Shown here piece after piece: positions 7,543 through 17,002 of a stretch of 64,000 nucleotides of DNA. The DNA is from Larkinella knui (GTDB taxonomy: Bacteria > Bacteroidota > Bacteroidia > Cytophagales > Spirosomataceae). Each line of letters starts with the position of its first letter. The first letter of the stretch is position 1. The translations under genes and the position numbers were made by a program. The stretch spans positions 62,001 through 126,000 of the forward strand of contig NZ_RQJP01000005.1 in the NCBI RefSeq assembly GCF_003858645.1, given 5' to 3'. The notes beneath the pieces are model-generated. The model made no database searches. It had not been told where the DNA came from and worked only from the letters and a program-made list of their open reading frames with translations.

Positions 7543-9507
7543 ATGAAGACCAAAATACTCCTGGTAGATGATGAAGCTGATCTGGAAACCCTTTTTCGGC
7601 AGCGCTTTCGCCAGGCCATTCAGAAGGGTACCTACGAGTTCGTGTTTGCCCGGGACGGCGGACAGGCGCTGCTGATTCTGGAACAGCACCCCGATGTCGA
7701 CCTGGTGCTGACCGACATCAACATGCCCGGTATGGATGGCCTCACGCTGCTGGATCAACTCTCCCAGGCCAATTCCATCGTGCCTACGGTGATGCTTACG
7801 GCTTACAGCGACATGACGACCATTCGGACCGCCATGAACCGGGGCGCATTCGATTTTCTGACCAAACCCATTGACTTCGAGGATCTTGAAGCCACCATCG
7901 GCAAGAGTCGCCGGTATGCTCAGCAACTGCGGGAAACCCAGGAGTCGAAGGCCATCGACGCTATGAAAACGCGGTTTTTCACCAACATCGCCCATGAACT
8001 GCGCATTCCGTTGTCGTTGATTATTTCTCCGGTCGACAAGCTGCTGGAAACCGATGATTTGCCCCATCAACTGCAACAGCCCCTGGTTACGGTTCGCCGG
8101 AATGCCCGGCAAATCATGCAGCTCATCAACCAGTTACTGACCATTAATCAACTCGAAGCCCGGCAAATGGAACTGGTCGACCAGGTTGGGGATTTGCCCG
8201 ATTTTGTGCGCCAGTTAGTCGAGCTTTTCCGCCCGTCGACCGACGTCAAAAATCTCACATTGCGCTATGAAACGGATTTGCCCGCGGGTAGCTACCGCTT
8301 TGATGCGGGAAAGTGGGAAACGATTCTCTTCAATCTGTTGACCAATGCCATCCGGTTTACGCATGTTGGCACCATTACCGTTTGGCTTCATCAAACGCCT
8401 GCGGGCGCGCGCCTGACCGTTCGGGATACCGGTATTGGCATCAGCGCCCACAAGTTACCGCATGTTTTTGATCGGTATTATCAGGGCGACAACCAGCGTA
8501 TCCGGGCGAACGACACCACGGGAATCAGTCTGGCGCTGGTGCGTGAACTCACCCTGCGGATGGGAGGAACCGTGCACGTCGAGAGCCAGATCGAGGGAAC
8601 GGCCGGGGAGCCGGGTACGGTATTTGTGCTTGAATTACCCGTTGAGCGTACGAACGGGAATGGCGGAACGCCACCGGTAGAAGCGCCGTCGGTGGTGATC
8701 GACCTGCCCATGCAAGCCGGTGAATTGCCGGGTAAAACGACGTCGGGCCCGACCGAATTGCCGCCCCTGGTGTTGGTGGTCGAGGACAATGCCGAACTGC
8801 GGGAATTTATGGTCACCGAACTGGCCACGACTTACCGGGTCCGGTCGGCACCCAATGGCTACGAAGGCTGGGTACTGGCCAAAGAGGAGCTACCCGACAT
8901 CATTATTACCGATCTGATGATGCCCCGTCTGGACGGTCACGGCCTGATTGAGCGGTTAAAAGCGGACCCGGCTACCGACCACATCGCCATTGTACTCCTT
9001 TCGGCGAGCGTGGAGGAAACCCACCGGTTGCGGGGGCTGAGTCTCGGCGCCAACGACTACCTCACCAAGCCCTTTCACCTGGGTGAACTGCGGCTGCGGC
9101 TGCGCAACCTGTTGAGTCACCAGCAGCGCCTTCGGGAACATTACCGCCAGCAGCTTGCCCAGCCCGATAGCGCCACGCCACTCCTGAGCGTTGGCGACGA
9201 GTTTCTCCGCAAGGTTTACACCCTCATCGAGGAACACCTGGATGACTCGACGTTGAGCGTCGAATGGCTGGCAGATGAACTGGCGATGAGTCGTAAAGCC
9301 CTGTACTTGAAAGTGCACAACCTGACCCATCTTTCGCCCGTCGAGCTAATCCGGCAATACCGGCTTCGCAAAGCCATCGACTTGCTGCGGTTAGGACACA
9401 GCGCGGCCGAGACGGCTTATCTGGTGGGGTTTGAAACGCCGTCGTATTTTACCAAGGTCTTCCGGGAATTTTACCACCAGACCCCAACTTCCTACCGCAA
9501 AGGATAG
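7543..9507 (+). CDS. Soluble hybrid two-component protein: REC - histidine kinase - REC - AraC HTH
   Basis: A 654-residue protein with no signal peptide or membrane segment. Order: receiver 1 (about 4-120, phospho-acceptor D58 in VLTDINMPGMDG), HisKA with H151 (NIAHELRIPLSLI), HATPase_c (N-box NLLTNAIRF; G1 RDTGIGI), receiver 2 (about 405-520, aspartate in IITDLMMPRLDG), then an AraC-type double helix-turn-helix (about 555-650; LSVEWLADELAMSRKALYLKVHNLT, listed here by its key segment LADELAMSRK). It resembles the inner half of Bacteroidota hybrid (HTCS) regulators with the periplasmic propeller replaced by a receiver, so it may be phosphorylated by another kinase. The G2 box reads TTGISLAL instead of the usual G-x-G-x-x-L, and the H-box has Ile for the usual Thr, so autokinase activity may be reduced. 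Confidence 0.87.
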   Translation: MKTKILLVDDEADLETLFRQRFRQAIQKGTYEFVFARDGGQALLILEQHPDVDLVLTDINMPGMDGLTLLDQLSQANSIVPTVMLTAYSDMTTIRTAMNRGAFDFLTKPIDFEDLEATIGKSRRYAQQLRETQESKAIDAMKTRFFTNIAHELRIPLSLIISPVDKLLETDDLPHQLQQPLVTVRRNARQIMQLINQLLTINQLEARQMELVDQVGDLPDFVRQLVELFRPSTDVKNLTLRYETDLPAGSYRFDAGKWETILFNLLTNAIRFTHVGTITVWLHQTPAGARLTVRDTGIGISAHKLPHVFDRYYQGDNQRIRANDTTGISLALVRELTLRMGGTVHVESQIEGTAGEPGTVFVLELPVERTNGNGGTPPVEAPSVVIDLPMQAGELPGKTTSGPTELPPLVLVVEDNAELREFMVTELATTYRVRSAPNGYEGWVLAKEELPDIIITDLMMPRLDGHGLIERLKADPATDHIAIVLLSASVEETHRLRGLSLGANDYLTKPFHLGELRLRLRNLLSHQQRLREHYRQQLAQPDSATPLLSVGDEFLRKVYTLIEEHLDDSTLSVEWLADELAMSRKALYLKVHNLTHLSPVELIRQYRLRKAIDLLRLGHSAAETAYLVGFETPSYFTKVFREFYHQTPTSYRKG

Positions 9508-9567
9508 AAAATCTGGGCGTCGGCAAAAAAGCCGCTGCCTTGAAAGAGGGGCTGGCCTACCTTGGTT

Positions 9568-9873
9568 CTAGGCGAAACCCGTTGTCTGGCAAGCCCAATG
9601 GTGATTGAGTTCTGACAATACTTTTTTCATCCAATCCAGGTCCTGAGTGGCCTGCCGACCGGTATACCCTTTTCCGATCAGGAATGTATCCAGCACAAAC
9701 TGAAGCGAATTTCCGTTCGCGTAGCCGACCCCGGCTGTTGTGCAGGCTCGCAAGGCAGACAGATGAACATCCCCGGTCTTGTTCACGTAGAGGATGTAGG
9801 ATTTATGGTTGTAACCAACAGTGTTGAGAATTTGAATGAGCTGGTCGAGCGTCGGATTTTGATTTAGGTTCAT
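9568..9873 (-). CDS. Hypothetical protein, 101 aa
   Basis: A 101-residue open frame convergent with the hybrid regulator. It has no signal peptide or membrane segment; a helical start (PTLDQLIQILNTVGYN) is followed by a compact, mildly hydrophobic domain with several aromatic residues and a C-terminal LDWMKKVLSELNHHW helix. Composition is protein-like and starts with a reasonable ATG, but I recognise no family. It could be a chance frame, although its balanced amino-acid usage argues for a gene. Confidence 0.5.
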   Translation of the reverse strand: MNLNQNPTLDQLIQILNTVGYNHKSYILYVNKTGDVHLSALRACTTAGVGYANGNSLQFVLDTFLIGKGYTGRQATQDLDWMKKVLSELNHHWACQTTGFA

Positions 9874-10369
9874 ACGTACCGTAGTTTTCGGATTAACTGA
9901 ATCAAAAGTGGGTGTCCTGGTCGTATTGCTGGCTCAGATTCAGGCGTCGTCGGGTAGGCCGGTCAGGACACTGGAAATGCCAGGTTGGTCTGAAATTCGC
10001 CGGGGCCATTCCACCTGCCGTTGATCAACTGGCCTTTGGCGGTATTCGACGGGCCAGGCTGAATTGGCTGTGGCAAAGGTGAGGGTTGAGCCAGCGTCTT
10101 TCCAAAAATTAGACTATGATTGCCGCGATTCGCTCAATGAATCGTAGACCGGTGGAAATAAGTCGTAGTTGGCCGGTTTTTCGTGCGAACCGTTGCGTAG
10201 GGCTCATCCGGCGTACCGGAACGGGCGTCGTTTGTGGATGGGCCTACGATTCATTGCCAACTCTGCGTCATTAAAACCGAATGAAACGCGCTTCAATTTC
10301 AATGACTTGTAATCAAGTTTTGGAAATGCGAGCTTTAGGCTCCATTAGCCTTGTCTGAACAGCCCCGCC
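9874..10369. other. Non-coding stretch with a 13-bp inverted repeat
   Basis: About 500 bp without a convincing gene. The only clear structure is the perfect inverted repeat CAATGAATCGTAG (10135-10147) and CTACGATTCATTG (10244-10256), separated by 96 bp, ending 113 bp before the LytTR regulator gene. It could be a long-loop RNA structure, paired protein sites, or the ends of a decayed mobile element. No transposase-like frame lies between the arms. Confidence 0.55.
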
Positions 10370-11143
10370 ATGAACGCTCTGATTTTTGAAGATGAAAAAC
10401 TGGTTGCCCTCGAACTGATTGCCAGCCTGGCCGAAGTCGACCCGGCCATTAAAATCGTTGGCACCGTTGGCAGCGTCAAAGGAGCCCTGCGCTGGTTTGC
10501 CGACAACGCGGAACCGGATTTGATATTCGCCGATATTCAACTCTCCGACGGGGTAAGCTTCACTATTTTCGAGAAGTTTCAACTAGCGTGTCCCGTCATT
10601 TTCACCACGGCTTATAACGAGTATGCCATTAAAGCCTTTAAGGTCAACAGCATCGACTACCTGCTTAAACCCGTTCGGGAAGACGAACTCCGGCAGGCCA
10701 TCGCCAAGGCCCGGTCGCTCAGCCAGCACCGGGGCAAAATAGCCATCGATGTTCAGAAACTGATCGAGGCCCTGAGCACACCGTCGGCCCGTAAACCGGC
10801 TTATAAAGAGCATTTTCTGGGAAATACGCACAATAGCTGGGTGCCCGTCAACATCGCCGATGTGGCCTATTTCATGCGGGATGAACTGAACTTTATGGTA
10901 ACCAAAACCAGCGAACGTTACATTCTGGATTATGACACACTCGACCAGATCGAGTCGATGCTCGACCCCGCCCGGTTCTACCGCGCCAGTCGCCATTGCA
11001 TTGTCTGTATCGACGCCGTGCAGCGGGTGAAAGGGATGGCCAATCTGAAACTCCAGCTCATTCTCAAAGCACCCAATCATCAGTTCGGCATCGACATCAG
11101 CCGCGACAAGGCTCCTTCCTTCAAAAAATGGCTGGAGCAATAA
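10370..11143 (+). CDS. LytTR-family response regulator
   Basis: A 257-residue regulator: receiver domain (residues 1-120; acidic E7/D8, phospho-acceptor D55 in IFADIQLSDG, lysine in DYLLKPVRED), then a LytTR DNA-binding domain (about 150-257; DVAYFMRDELNFMV, FYRASRHCIVCIDAVQRV). LytTR proteins bind promoters through beta strands rather than a helix-turn-helix. The following gene, a LytS-type propeller kinase, overlaps its 3' end by 16 bp, so the two form a translationally coupled pair. The target genes cannot be told from the sequence. Confidence 0.9.
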   Translation: MNALIFEDEKLVALELIASLAEVDPAIKIVGTVGSVKGALRWFADNAEPDLIFADIQLSDGVSFTIFEKFQLACPVIFTTAYNEYAIKAFKVNSIDYLLKPVREDELRQAIAKARSLSQHRGKIAIDVQKLIEALSTPSARKPAYKEHFLGNTHNSWVPVNIADVAYFMRDELNFMVTKTSERYILDYDTLDQIESMLDPARFYRASRHCIVCIDAVQRVKGMANLKLQLILKAPNHQFGIDISRDKAPSFKKWLEQ

Positions 11144-14100
11144 GGGGCCGGTTTCTTCGGTGTAGCTTCTGGCTGATGAGTTTGCTGGTGACCAGGGGCG
11201 GGCAAGTCCAGGCCCAGCAGCGGCCCGTTCATTTTGAATTCGGTCATATTCGGGAGCAGGATGGTCTTTCGTTTCGGGTCATTACCTGTTTGCTCCATGA
11301 CCGCGAAGGATTTTTGTGGATCGGTACCAACAACGGTCTAAACCGCTACGATGGGGCTCATTTCGTGCAGTTTAAGAAACTACGCAATAATTCCAACTCG
11401 TTGTCCAATAATCAGTTATATGCTCTTTGTCAGGATCAGCAGGGCCGCATCTGGATGGGAACCGAGAATGGAATCAGCTGTTATGACAAAACGACGGGCC
11501 GCTTCCGGCACATCGTCACCGTCGACAACCAGCCCCTGGCGATCTGCAAAAATGTCCTTTGCGACCGGGCCGGCGATGTGTGGTTTACGAGCCGTCAACG
11601 GGGCCTGTTCCGTTATGGTACCAAAACCGGAAAAATTCAGTACTTCCCCTGCTACCCGACCGACCGGACCGGCGCCGTTCAAATGTTGCCCAATGGCCTG
11701 GTGGAAGACGTGCACCGGCCGGGTCTCTGGCTTTCGGAACGGAACGGACTGCGGTATTTCGACATCGCCCGGCAGCAGTTTACGACTCATCGCAACAACC
11801 GTCAACATCTGCCCGTTTTCACCGGCAACCAGGTTTCGGCCCTGGCCATCGACGGCGACCGGTTGCTGATTGCCGACCAAATCGACCGCAGCATCATCGT
11901 GTACGACCTGCGTCGGCAGCAGATCCTGAAGCGGCTGGCACCCATCCGCCAGCGGGAGCGGGATAATTTTGAGATAGCCACTATTTTTGCCGACCGGCAG
12001 CACAATCTGTGGGTGAGTTCGTGGACCCACATGCCGTTTTTTATCGATGCCCGAACGGATCGCATCACGGAACTGGTTCACGACAAAACCAAACCCATGT
12101 CGCTGGGGGCCAACTCATTCTCGTCGGGCTGGCAGCATCCCGACGGGTCAATCTGGTTAGGAACCGTCAATGGAATTGCCCACACCAACCCGGAGCGGGC
12201 CTTGTATGACGACTATGATCTGGAGCCGTTATTTCCGGCCCTGACCGACGAAAATGGCCTGTTGTCTTTTACCGAAGATACCGATGGTTCGTGGTGGATC
12301 GGCACCTCCATCCGCGGCCTGTTGCATTATGAACCCGCCACCAATCGGCTCGACGTGTATCGGCTGCCCAAGGGTCGGGGCCTGTATTACTGGGGACATC
12401 CCGTGACGGGATTGAGTCAGCGCGGAGACGAGCTTTTTGTTGGTTGCGAAAATGCCGTATACCGCTTCAACAAACGCACGCATCAGTTTCGGGAGATTGC
12501 CCTGCCCGCCGGGGCCCGATCACTCCATCTCTGGTCTTTTCTGCTCCAGGGTGACCGGTATTGGATATTTGGGACTGGTAAACAGACCTTCGCCTACGAC
12601 ATTCTTCGCCGGCAGTGGCAGACGCATCCAATCCGGTCGGCCAGCCGCGACCCCCGGTTTCTGGTTCGTCAATCGTTGCTGAACAGGCGGGGCGAGTTGT
12701 GGCTGGATATTTATCCCGAAGGATTTGCCCGGTTTTCTCCGCAGCAGGGTTGCTTTTTGGTGACCGACACCCGGCAGGCCGATTACGAAGCGACCATCGG
12801 TTCGCTGACCGAAGACCGGGATGGTTCGTTTCTGATGGCGACGACCCTGCATGGTCTGGTGGCGTATGATCCCGTGCGCCGACGGGACTTGATTCGGCCC
12901 GAAAACGACCTTATGACCCTGAGCCAATGCACGGCGGCCCTGCCCGACCGGTTCGGCAACACCTGGGTGGCAGAATACAATATGGTTTCGGTTATCACAC
13001 CCCAAAAGCAGGTGCTAAACTTCCGGCTGGCCATCAACGAGTACACGGCGGAGTACGTCACCAGCCTTTTTCCGATGCGCAACGGACACATCATGTCGAT
13101 CCAGAAAGGGCACCTGGTCGAGTTCAAGCCGGAGCATCTGCTATTGCCGCGCAGCCGCCAAACGGTTCTGCTCAACCGGTTTGTACTGCCCGATACCGCC
13201 CTTCTTCTGAACGACCTGAAACCCATGATCCGCCTGAAGCCCGAAGATAACTCGTTTGCTATTGAGTTTGGGACCTTATCGGCAACGACAAAATACCGGT
13301 ACCGTTACAAACTGGAAGGCTACGATGACGCCTGGCGGACCACTACTTCACCGACCGGGGCGGTTTATACGAAACTACCCGGTGGCAAGTACACCTTTTT
13401 GGTCAAAGCGCTCGATCCGCAGGGTTTTGAAACACCCATTCGCAGCTTGTCCATTCAACTGGCCATGCCCTTTTACCGGGCCACCTGGTTCTGGGTGCTG
13501 GCCGTCGTTTTGGTTGCCGGATTGCTCGTAAGTTTTTTTCGATACCGCACCCGCCAGACTGCCCGGATTCACCGGCTCCAGATGCAGACAACCCGGCTTC
13601 AGCACGACAAAACTCAAATTCAGTACCAGAATCTGATCAATCACCTGAACCCGCATTTCCTCTTTAACAGCCTGACATCGCTCAATAGCCTGATTTTAAT
13701 CCAGCCCAGAGAAGCCTCGGTATTCCTGAAAAAGCTCTCGGTTATTTACCGGTATATTCTGCAGAACAAGGATTCTGAGCTGGTTAGTCTACAGGATGAG
13801 CTGGCATTTACCCAGCTCTATATTGATTTGCAGACAACCCGCTTCGGTGCGGGTCTAACCATCAGCCAGAACATTCATCCAGAGTACCAAAACCGTCGGA
13901 TTGTGCCCGTTACGATTCAGAACCTGCTCGAAAATGCCATCAAACACAACATCGTTGATGATGAAATTCCGCTCCGAATCCGGATTTATACCGAAAATGA
14001 TACGCTTTACGTGGTAAATGAGCTACAGCCAAAGGGTTTTGTCGAAACGTCGAACAAACAGGGGCTAGCCAGCCTGAAATCGCTTTATCACTACCTGAGC

Positions 14101-14163
14101 CGTCGCGAGGTCGCGGTAACGGAAACGACTACGCATTTTATCGTAGCCATACCGATGCTCTAG
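11128..14163 (+). CDS. Propeller-sensor, LytS-type histidine kinase
   Basis: A protein of about 1011 residues. The chosen ATG at 11128 lies inside the 3' end of the regulator gene and gives a signal peptide (MAGAIRGRFLRCSFWLMSLL, cut after QAQ); the frame is open further back to 10996 but that part is a shadow of the regulator. The periplasmic part contains repeated two-component-propeller blades (FLWIGTNNGLNRYDG, RIWMGTENGISCYD, VWFTSRQRGLFRY, GSIWLGTVNGIAH, WWIGTSIRGLLHY). A Y_Y_Y domain (about 705-775; YRYKLEGYDDAW) leads to one membrane helix (about 780-800) and a His_kinase domain with NHLNPHFLFNSL and N-box NLLENAIKHN. This architecture senses extracellular glycans or other ligands in Bacteroidota; the ligand here is unknown. 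Confidence 0.88.
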   Translation: MAGAIRGRFLRCSFWLMSLLVTRGGQVQAQQRPVHFEFGHIREQDGLSFRVITCLLHDREGFLWIGTNNGLNRYDGAHFVQFKKLRNNSNSLSNNQLYALCQDQQGRIWMGTENGISCYDKTTGRFRHIVTVDNQPLAICKNVLCDRAGDVWFTSRQRGLFRYGTKTGKIQYFPCYPTDRTGAVQMLPNGLVEDVHRPGLWLSERNGLRYFDIARQQFTTHRNNRQHLPVFTGNQVSALAIDGDRLLIADQIDRSIIVYDLRRQQILKRLAPIRQRERDNFEIATIFADRQHNLWVSSWTHMPFFIDARTDRITELVHDKTKPMSLGANSFSSGWQHPDGSIWLGTVNGIAHTNPERALYDDYDLEPLFPALTDENGLLSFTEDTDGSWWIGTSIRGLLHYEPATNRLDVYRLPKGRGLYYWGHPVTGLSQRGDELFVGCENAVYRFNKRTHQFREIALPAGARSLHLWSFLLQGDRYWIFGTGKQTFAYDILRRQWQTHPIRSASRDPRFLVRQSLLNRRGELWLDIYPEGFARFSPQQGCFLVTDTRQADYEATIGSLTEDRDGSFLMATTLHGLVAYDPVRRRDLIRPENDLMTLSQCTAALPDRFGNTWVAEYNMVSVITPQKQVLNFRLAINEYTAEYVTSLFPMRNGHIMSIQKGHLVEFKPEHLLLPRSRQTVLLNRFVLPDTALLLNDLKPMIRLKPEDNSFAIEFGTLSATTKYRYRYKLEGYDDAWRTTTSPTGAVYTKLPGGKYTFLVKALDPQGFETPIRSLSIQLAMPFYRATWFWVLAVVLVAGLLVSFFRYRTRQTARIHRLQMQTTRLQHDKTQIQYQNLINHLNPHFLFNSLTSLNSLILIQPREASVFLKKLSVIYRYILQNKDSELVSLQDELAFTQLYIDLQTTRFGAGLTISQNIHPEYQNRRIVPVTIQNLLENAIKHNIVDDEIPLRIRIYTENDTLYVVNELQPKGFVETSNKQGLASLKSLYHYLSRREVAVTETTTHFIVAIPML

Positions 14164-14742
14164 GCAAAGGGTTGCAATCGGCTGTTGATTCTGTTCGTGC
14201 GCCGGATGGCCTGAAGCGTAACCTGGGTGTTGTTGCAGGAAGTGCTAAAAAATGCTCCTGCTGCAACGATACACGAAGTTAGTGAGACCATGCAGAAGCC
14301 TTTTTTTTGTAGAAGTCTCACCTTGTTGCCGCAAACCAACCCTATGCGGCTGCCCTGAAACCCGTCTTCCCATCCGACCGCTCCCGTACCCGGCGACGCT
14401 CGCTCCGGCGTGTTCTTTTCGGACTTGCCCAGCCTGCCGACCTGCGGGCTCAGGAGACTGATTCGTTTGCACCCCTGAAAGACGGTGGCCGGGGACGGTG
14501 GCCGGGCACGAGAAAGTCGCGGAGCTGATCGGTCAATTTCGCAAACAAGCAGCTGCCAATAGCCTGGATGGTTGCCTAACCTGTCCAGAAATGCCCCAAA
14601 GCGACTCATTGCTACCCACCAACGGTTCAAATAATGATTCGGGGCACTGGTGTTCAAATTTTTGGAACCTTCCCCGGCTACCATCACTTTTGCTTCCAGT
14701 AAACAACCCGCAGCCATCAATGGCTCATCCACACCGATCAAC
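14164..14742. other. Intergenic stretch with duplicated flank and a small tandem repeat
   Basis: About 580 bp with no supported gene. It holds a perfect 13-bp tandem duplication GACGGTGGCCGGG (14481-14493 and 14494-14506). From about 14566 it is nearly identical to the stretch beginning at about 19112, which marks the left part of the duplicated unit. Long frames on the minus strand here are also present in the other copy, but only because the DNA is duplicated. Confidence 0.6.
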
Positions 14743-15681
14743 ATGTTCCAATTCATTGCTCAAAAGAGCACCATCGCACGCCTGAAGGCGTTAGTTGCCA
14801 CCAGCAAAACCGCCCTCTATCTGGCGGCTTCCCTGAGCGTATTTTCCTGCCAGGAAACTAGCCCGGTTCACCCTGATGGAGCCCAGAGCCCAACTTCGAC
14901 CGTCGCCCGGAACCAGGCGAGGCTGGCTTCACCGGCCGCTCTGAAGAAATACCGGCTCATCCAATGGGGCGAGCAAACCCTGACCTACTACCCCGATGGA
15001 CGCATCAAGCGGTCCCTGTTTGGACCTGATGTGGCAGGCAACGATCATTACCGCCAGAGTTATAGCTATAGCGCAGGCATCCTGTCTCCCTCGGGTACGG
15101 TCGAAGTGCGTTACTCCCGGTCCGTGCCCGACTCCAGGAATATGCGGGAAACCTACTGGTATAATGATACCGGTCACTGCTACAAATACAAACAAGTTGT
15201 CGATGAAGGTGTCAATGGGGTCCATACCTACACTTCGATCCTGGCTTACAACTCCAAAGGCCAGATGACGGATTGCCTGTTTGGCAGCGGACGAGCGCAC
15301 TACGACTACAATGCCGATGGCGATTTGGTTAAAGTGACGTTCTTGAACGCTCAACTGGTTCCCACGGAGACGCATACCCTATCCTATACCCCTTCCAACG
15401 GGGGACCTCCGGTGAATGATTTATATCCGTTGCACTCGGAATGGATGGAGCCTTTTGAGCACTACCTGCCTTATTTCGGCCAGCCCAGTAAGCACCTGGT
15501 CCAATCCGTTGTTATCAAGCGGTTATATGGCCAGGTGGCCGACACGAATGTCTTCTACAGTTATGTACGGAATGCAGATGGGTATGTGACCCAACGCAAG
15601 ACCTATCACAAGCTGGGCGGTGCGCCGATCGAGACGAAGCAGTATGAGTACGAGATTACTTTGATTAACATCCCCAATTAG
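14743..15681 (+). CDS. Outer-surface lipoprotein with YD-like repeats
   Basis: A 312-residue protein beginning at ATG 14743. A signal sequence (about 15-40) ends at a lipobox SVFSC, with Cys the likely lipidation site. The mature part contains short strands such as TLTYYPDGRIKR, TSILAYNSKGQMTDCLFGSG, AHYDYNADGDLVKVTFLN and YSYVRNADGYVTQRKTYH, which follow the Y-D/N-x-x-G-x-L pattern of YD/RHS-like and DUF4595-type lipoproteins. Function unknown. The lipoprotein at 19636-20406 has the same design, and a deleted twin lies at 19292. The upstream in-frame ATG at 14650 adds residues from the duplicated flank and is less likely. Confidence 0.68.
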   Translation: MFQFIAQKSTIARLKALVATSKTALYLAASLSVFSCQETSPVHPDGAQSPTSTVARNQARLASPAALKKYRLIQWGEQTLTYYPDGRIKRSLFGPDVAGNDHYRQSYSYSAGILSPSGTVEVRYSRSVPDSRNMRETYWYNDTGHCYKYKQVVDEGVNGVHTYTSILAYNSKGQMTDCLFGSGRAHYDYNADGDLVKVTFLNAQLVPTETHTLSYTPSNGGPPVNDLYPLHSEWMEPFEHYLPYFGQPSKHLVQSVVIKRLYGQVADTNVFYSYVRNADGYVTQRKTYHKLGGAPIETKQYEYEITLINIPN

Positions 15682-15722
15682 GAACGCCTGGCATCATCGG
15701 CCTCTAGCTTTCGTAGATTGTC

Positions 15723-15789
15723 TTAGAGCGTGTCAACCTCTTTAGAAGTGGTCCGATGGAACATTTCTAAAGAGGTTGACACGCTCTAA
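15723..15789 (+). terminator. Long perfect hairpin after lipoprotein gene
   Basis: A 25-bp arm at 15723-15747 (beginning TTAGAGCGTGTCAACC) is perfectly complementary to 15765-15789, with a 17-nt loop. It follows the lipoprotein stop codon by 41 bp and could terminate transcription in either direction, but the stem is much longer than needed. The equivalent place after the decayed copy has a different perfect palindrome sharing only the CTTTAGAA centre. Confidence 0.6.
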
Positions 15790-15934
15790 ATAGTGAAAAA
15801 AGACTAGAGACGGAGAAAAATGACCCTGGCCGAATAAGGGCGTTAAGGATGCACCAAATCCATTACGGATGGGCAGTTTTACCCCGGTTTTTGTCACCTG
15901 CAGCGACTAGTGATAAAAGACGGCGTCTCGGCTT

Positions 15935-16504
15935 CTACTTTTCCACAAGTTCCGCTTTTTTGAGACAGGCAAAGACTTCGCGGTAGAACTCGGGGTGTGA
16001 TTGCCAGGTCTGTGCGGTGACCATATTGCGGTCGCAGACGGCCTGTTGGGTCGAATACGTACCACCACCCATCTCGATTTCCGTACGCACATGTTCGTAT
16101 GCGGTTAGAGTTCGGTTTTTGGCTAATCCGGCGGTGACCAGAATCTGGATACCGTGACAAATTGCAAAGACCCATTTGCCCTGCCGGTCAAACGCGCGGA
16201 CTACTTCCAGCAGCGCGGCATGGTTGCGCAGGTATTCGGGGGCGCGGCCGCCCAGCAGCAGAATGGCGTCATAGTCGTCTACAACCACCTCTTCAATCGC
16301 CAGATCAGAAGCCAGGCAATAGCCGGGACGCTCGATGTAGGTATCCCAACCGGGTTCAAAATCGTGCATCACCAGGTTAAGCCGGCGTTTGCTGGGGGCG
16401 GCAATCACCGCCCTATCGCCTTCTTCCTGAAAGCGGTGAACGGCATAGAGGGTTTCGTAACTTTCGCCACCATCCCCGGTGACGATCAGGATTTTGCGAT
16501 TCAT
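15935..16504 (-). CDS. DJ-1/PfpI family protein
   Basis: A 189-residue cytoplasmic protein of the class I glutamine amidotransferase-like superfamily. It starts MNRKILIVTGDGGESYET, has a glutamate near position 16 in the usual acidic position, the LLLGGRAPEYLR loop, and the nucleophile elbow AICHGIQ with the reactive cysteine. Members act as stress-linked proteases, glyoxalases or deglycases; which applies is not visible. It stands alone on the minus strand, separated by the long hairpin from the lipoprotein gene. Confidence 0.88.
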   Translation of the reverse strand: MNRKILIVTGDGGESYETLYAVHRFQEEGDRAVIAAPSKRRLNLVMHDFEPGWDTYIERPGYCLASDLAIEEVVVDDYDAILLLGGRAPEYLRNHAALLEVVRAFDRQGKWVFAICHGIQILVTAGLAKNRTLTAYEHVRTEIEMGGGTYSTQQAVCDRNMVTAQTWQSHPEFYREVFACLKKAELVEK

Positions 16505-16710
16505 GAAGCAAAGTAGTTAGAACTTGGGATGTTAATAAAGCCATTTTACCCGGCTCAACAACCAAAAGCCACTAAGCTGGTGCATCCTACCTACCCATTA
16601 AAATTCTGATTGGATTTTCGTGCTCACTTTTAAAAACAGGGAGTGTCCACCGTCCCTGCTGCCAAACCCCCTAGAGAGCCTTTAGCCGTTAGCAGCATAG
16701 CAATGGAACC

Positions 16711-16797
16711 ATGATAACAGAGCCACTTACCTACGGCGAGATTCTGGCAAAAGCAGGGACTATATTAATTCTGATACCGGATAACCAACGAGACTAA
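16711..16797 (+). CDS. Possible 28-aa peptide upstream of a small ORF
   Basis: ATG at 16711 gives MITEPLTYGEILAKAG followed by a short hydrophobic stretch and a TAA stop at 16795, four bases before the next small frame. The tight spacing suggests a tiny bicistron or a leader peptide, but there is nothing else to support translation. It may be a chance frame. Confidence 0.2.
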   Translation: MITEPLTYGEILAKAGTILILIPDNQRD

Positions 16798-16801
16798 ACC
16801 T

Positions 16802-17002
16802 ATGCGCTACGCCCGAATTAACACCAAACGCCAACTTCTTGCGGATTTGTTTACAGGAAAAGCGGAGACATTATGGGCCTACAAAGGTAAACAGGAACAA
16901 AAACAGCGTTCTTCCCGCCGGGCGGCTGATGCTACTACAAGAGCGGTAAAATACCGGGTTAATTTAGAGGACAGTCATACGCTACTAATTGATGAAGAGT
17001 AG
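16802..17002 (+). CDS. Small basic hypothetical protein, 66 aa
   Basis: A 66-residue frame rich in Arg, Lys and Gln in the middle (AYKGKQEQKQRSSRRAAD) with an acidic end (LEDSHTLLIDEE). No family is recognised and there is no membrane segment. It follows a 28-residue frame by 4 bp. The charge pattern is compatible with a small nucleic-acid-binding or antitoxin-like protein, but this is speculative. Confidence 0.3.
   Translation: MRYARINTKRQLLADLFTGKAETLWAYKGKQEQKQRSSRRAADATTRAVKYRVNLEDSHTLLIDEE

Larger units (their letters stand above)
14566..15789 (+). repeat. Duplicated unit, copy A (full-length lipoprotein gene plus flanks and hairpin)
   Basis: This unit spans about 175 bp of upstream sequence, the lipoprotein gene at 14743 and a downstream segment ending in a long hairpin. 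Copy B at 19112-19533 retains the same upstream flank, the first roughly 130 bp of the gene, the last roughly 30 bp, and the GGCC..CTTTCGTA.AT.GTCTTA segment before its own hairpin. The boundaries are read by eye and are accurate to about 10 bp. No transposase was found with either copy. Confidence 0.8.

Noticed and set aside
14160-14756. 198-codon minus-strand frame whose start is also present in the copy at 19060-19305
   Set aside because: The shared part is explained by the duplicated DNA; the rest differs completely and no domain is seen.
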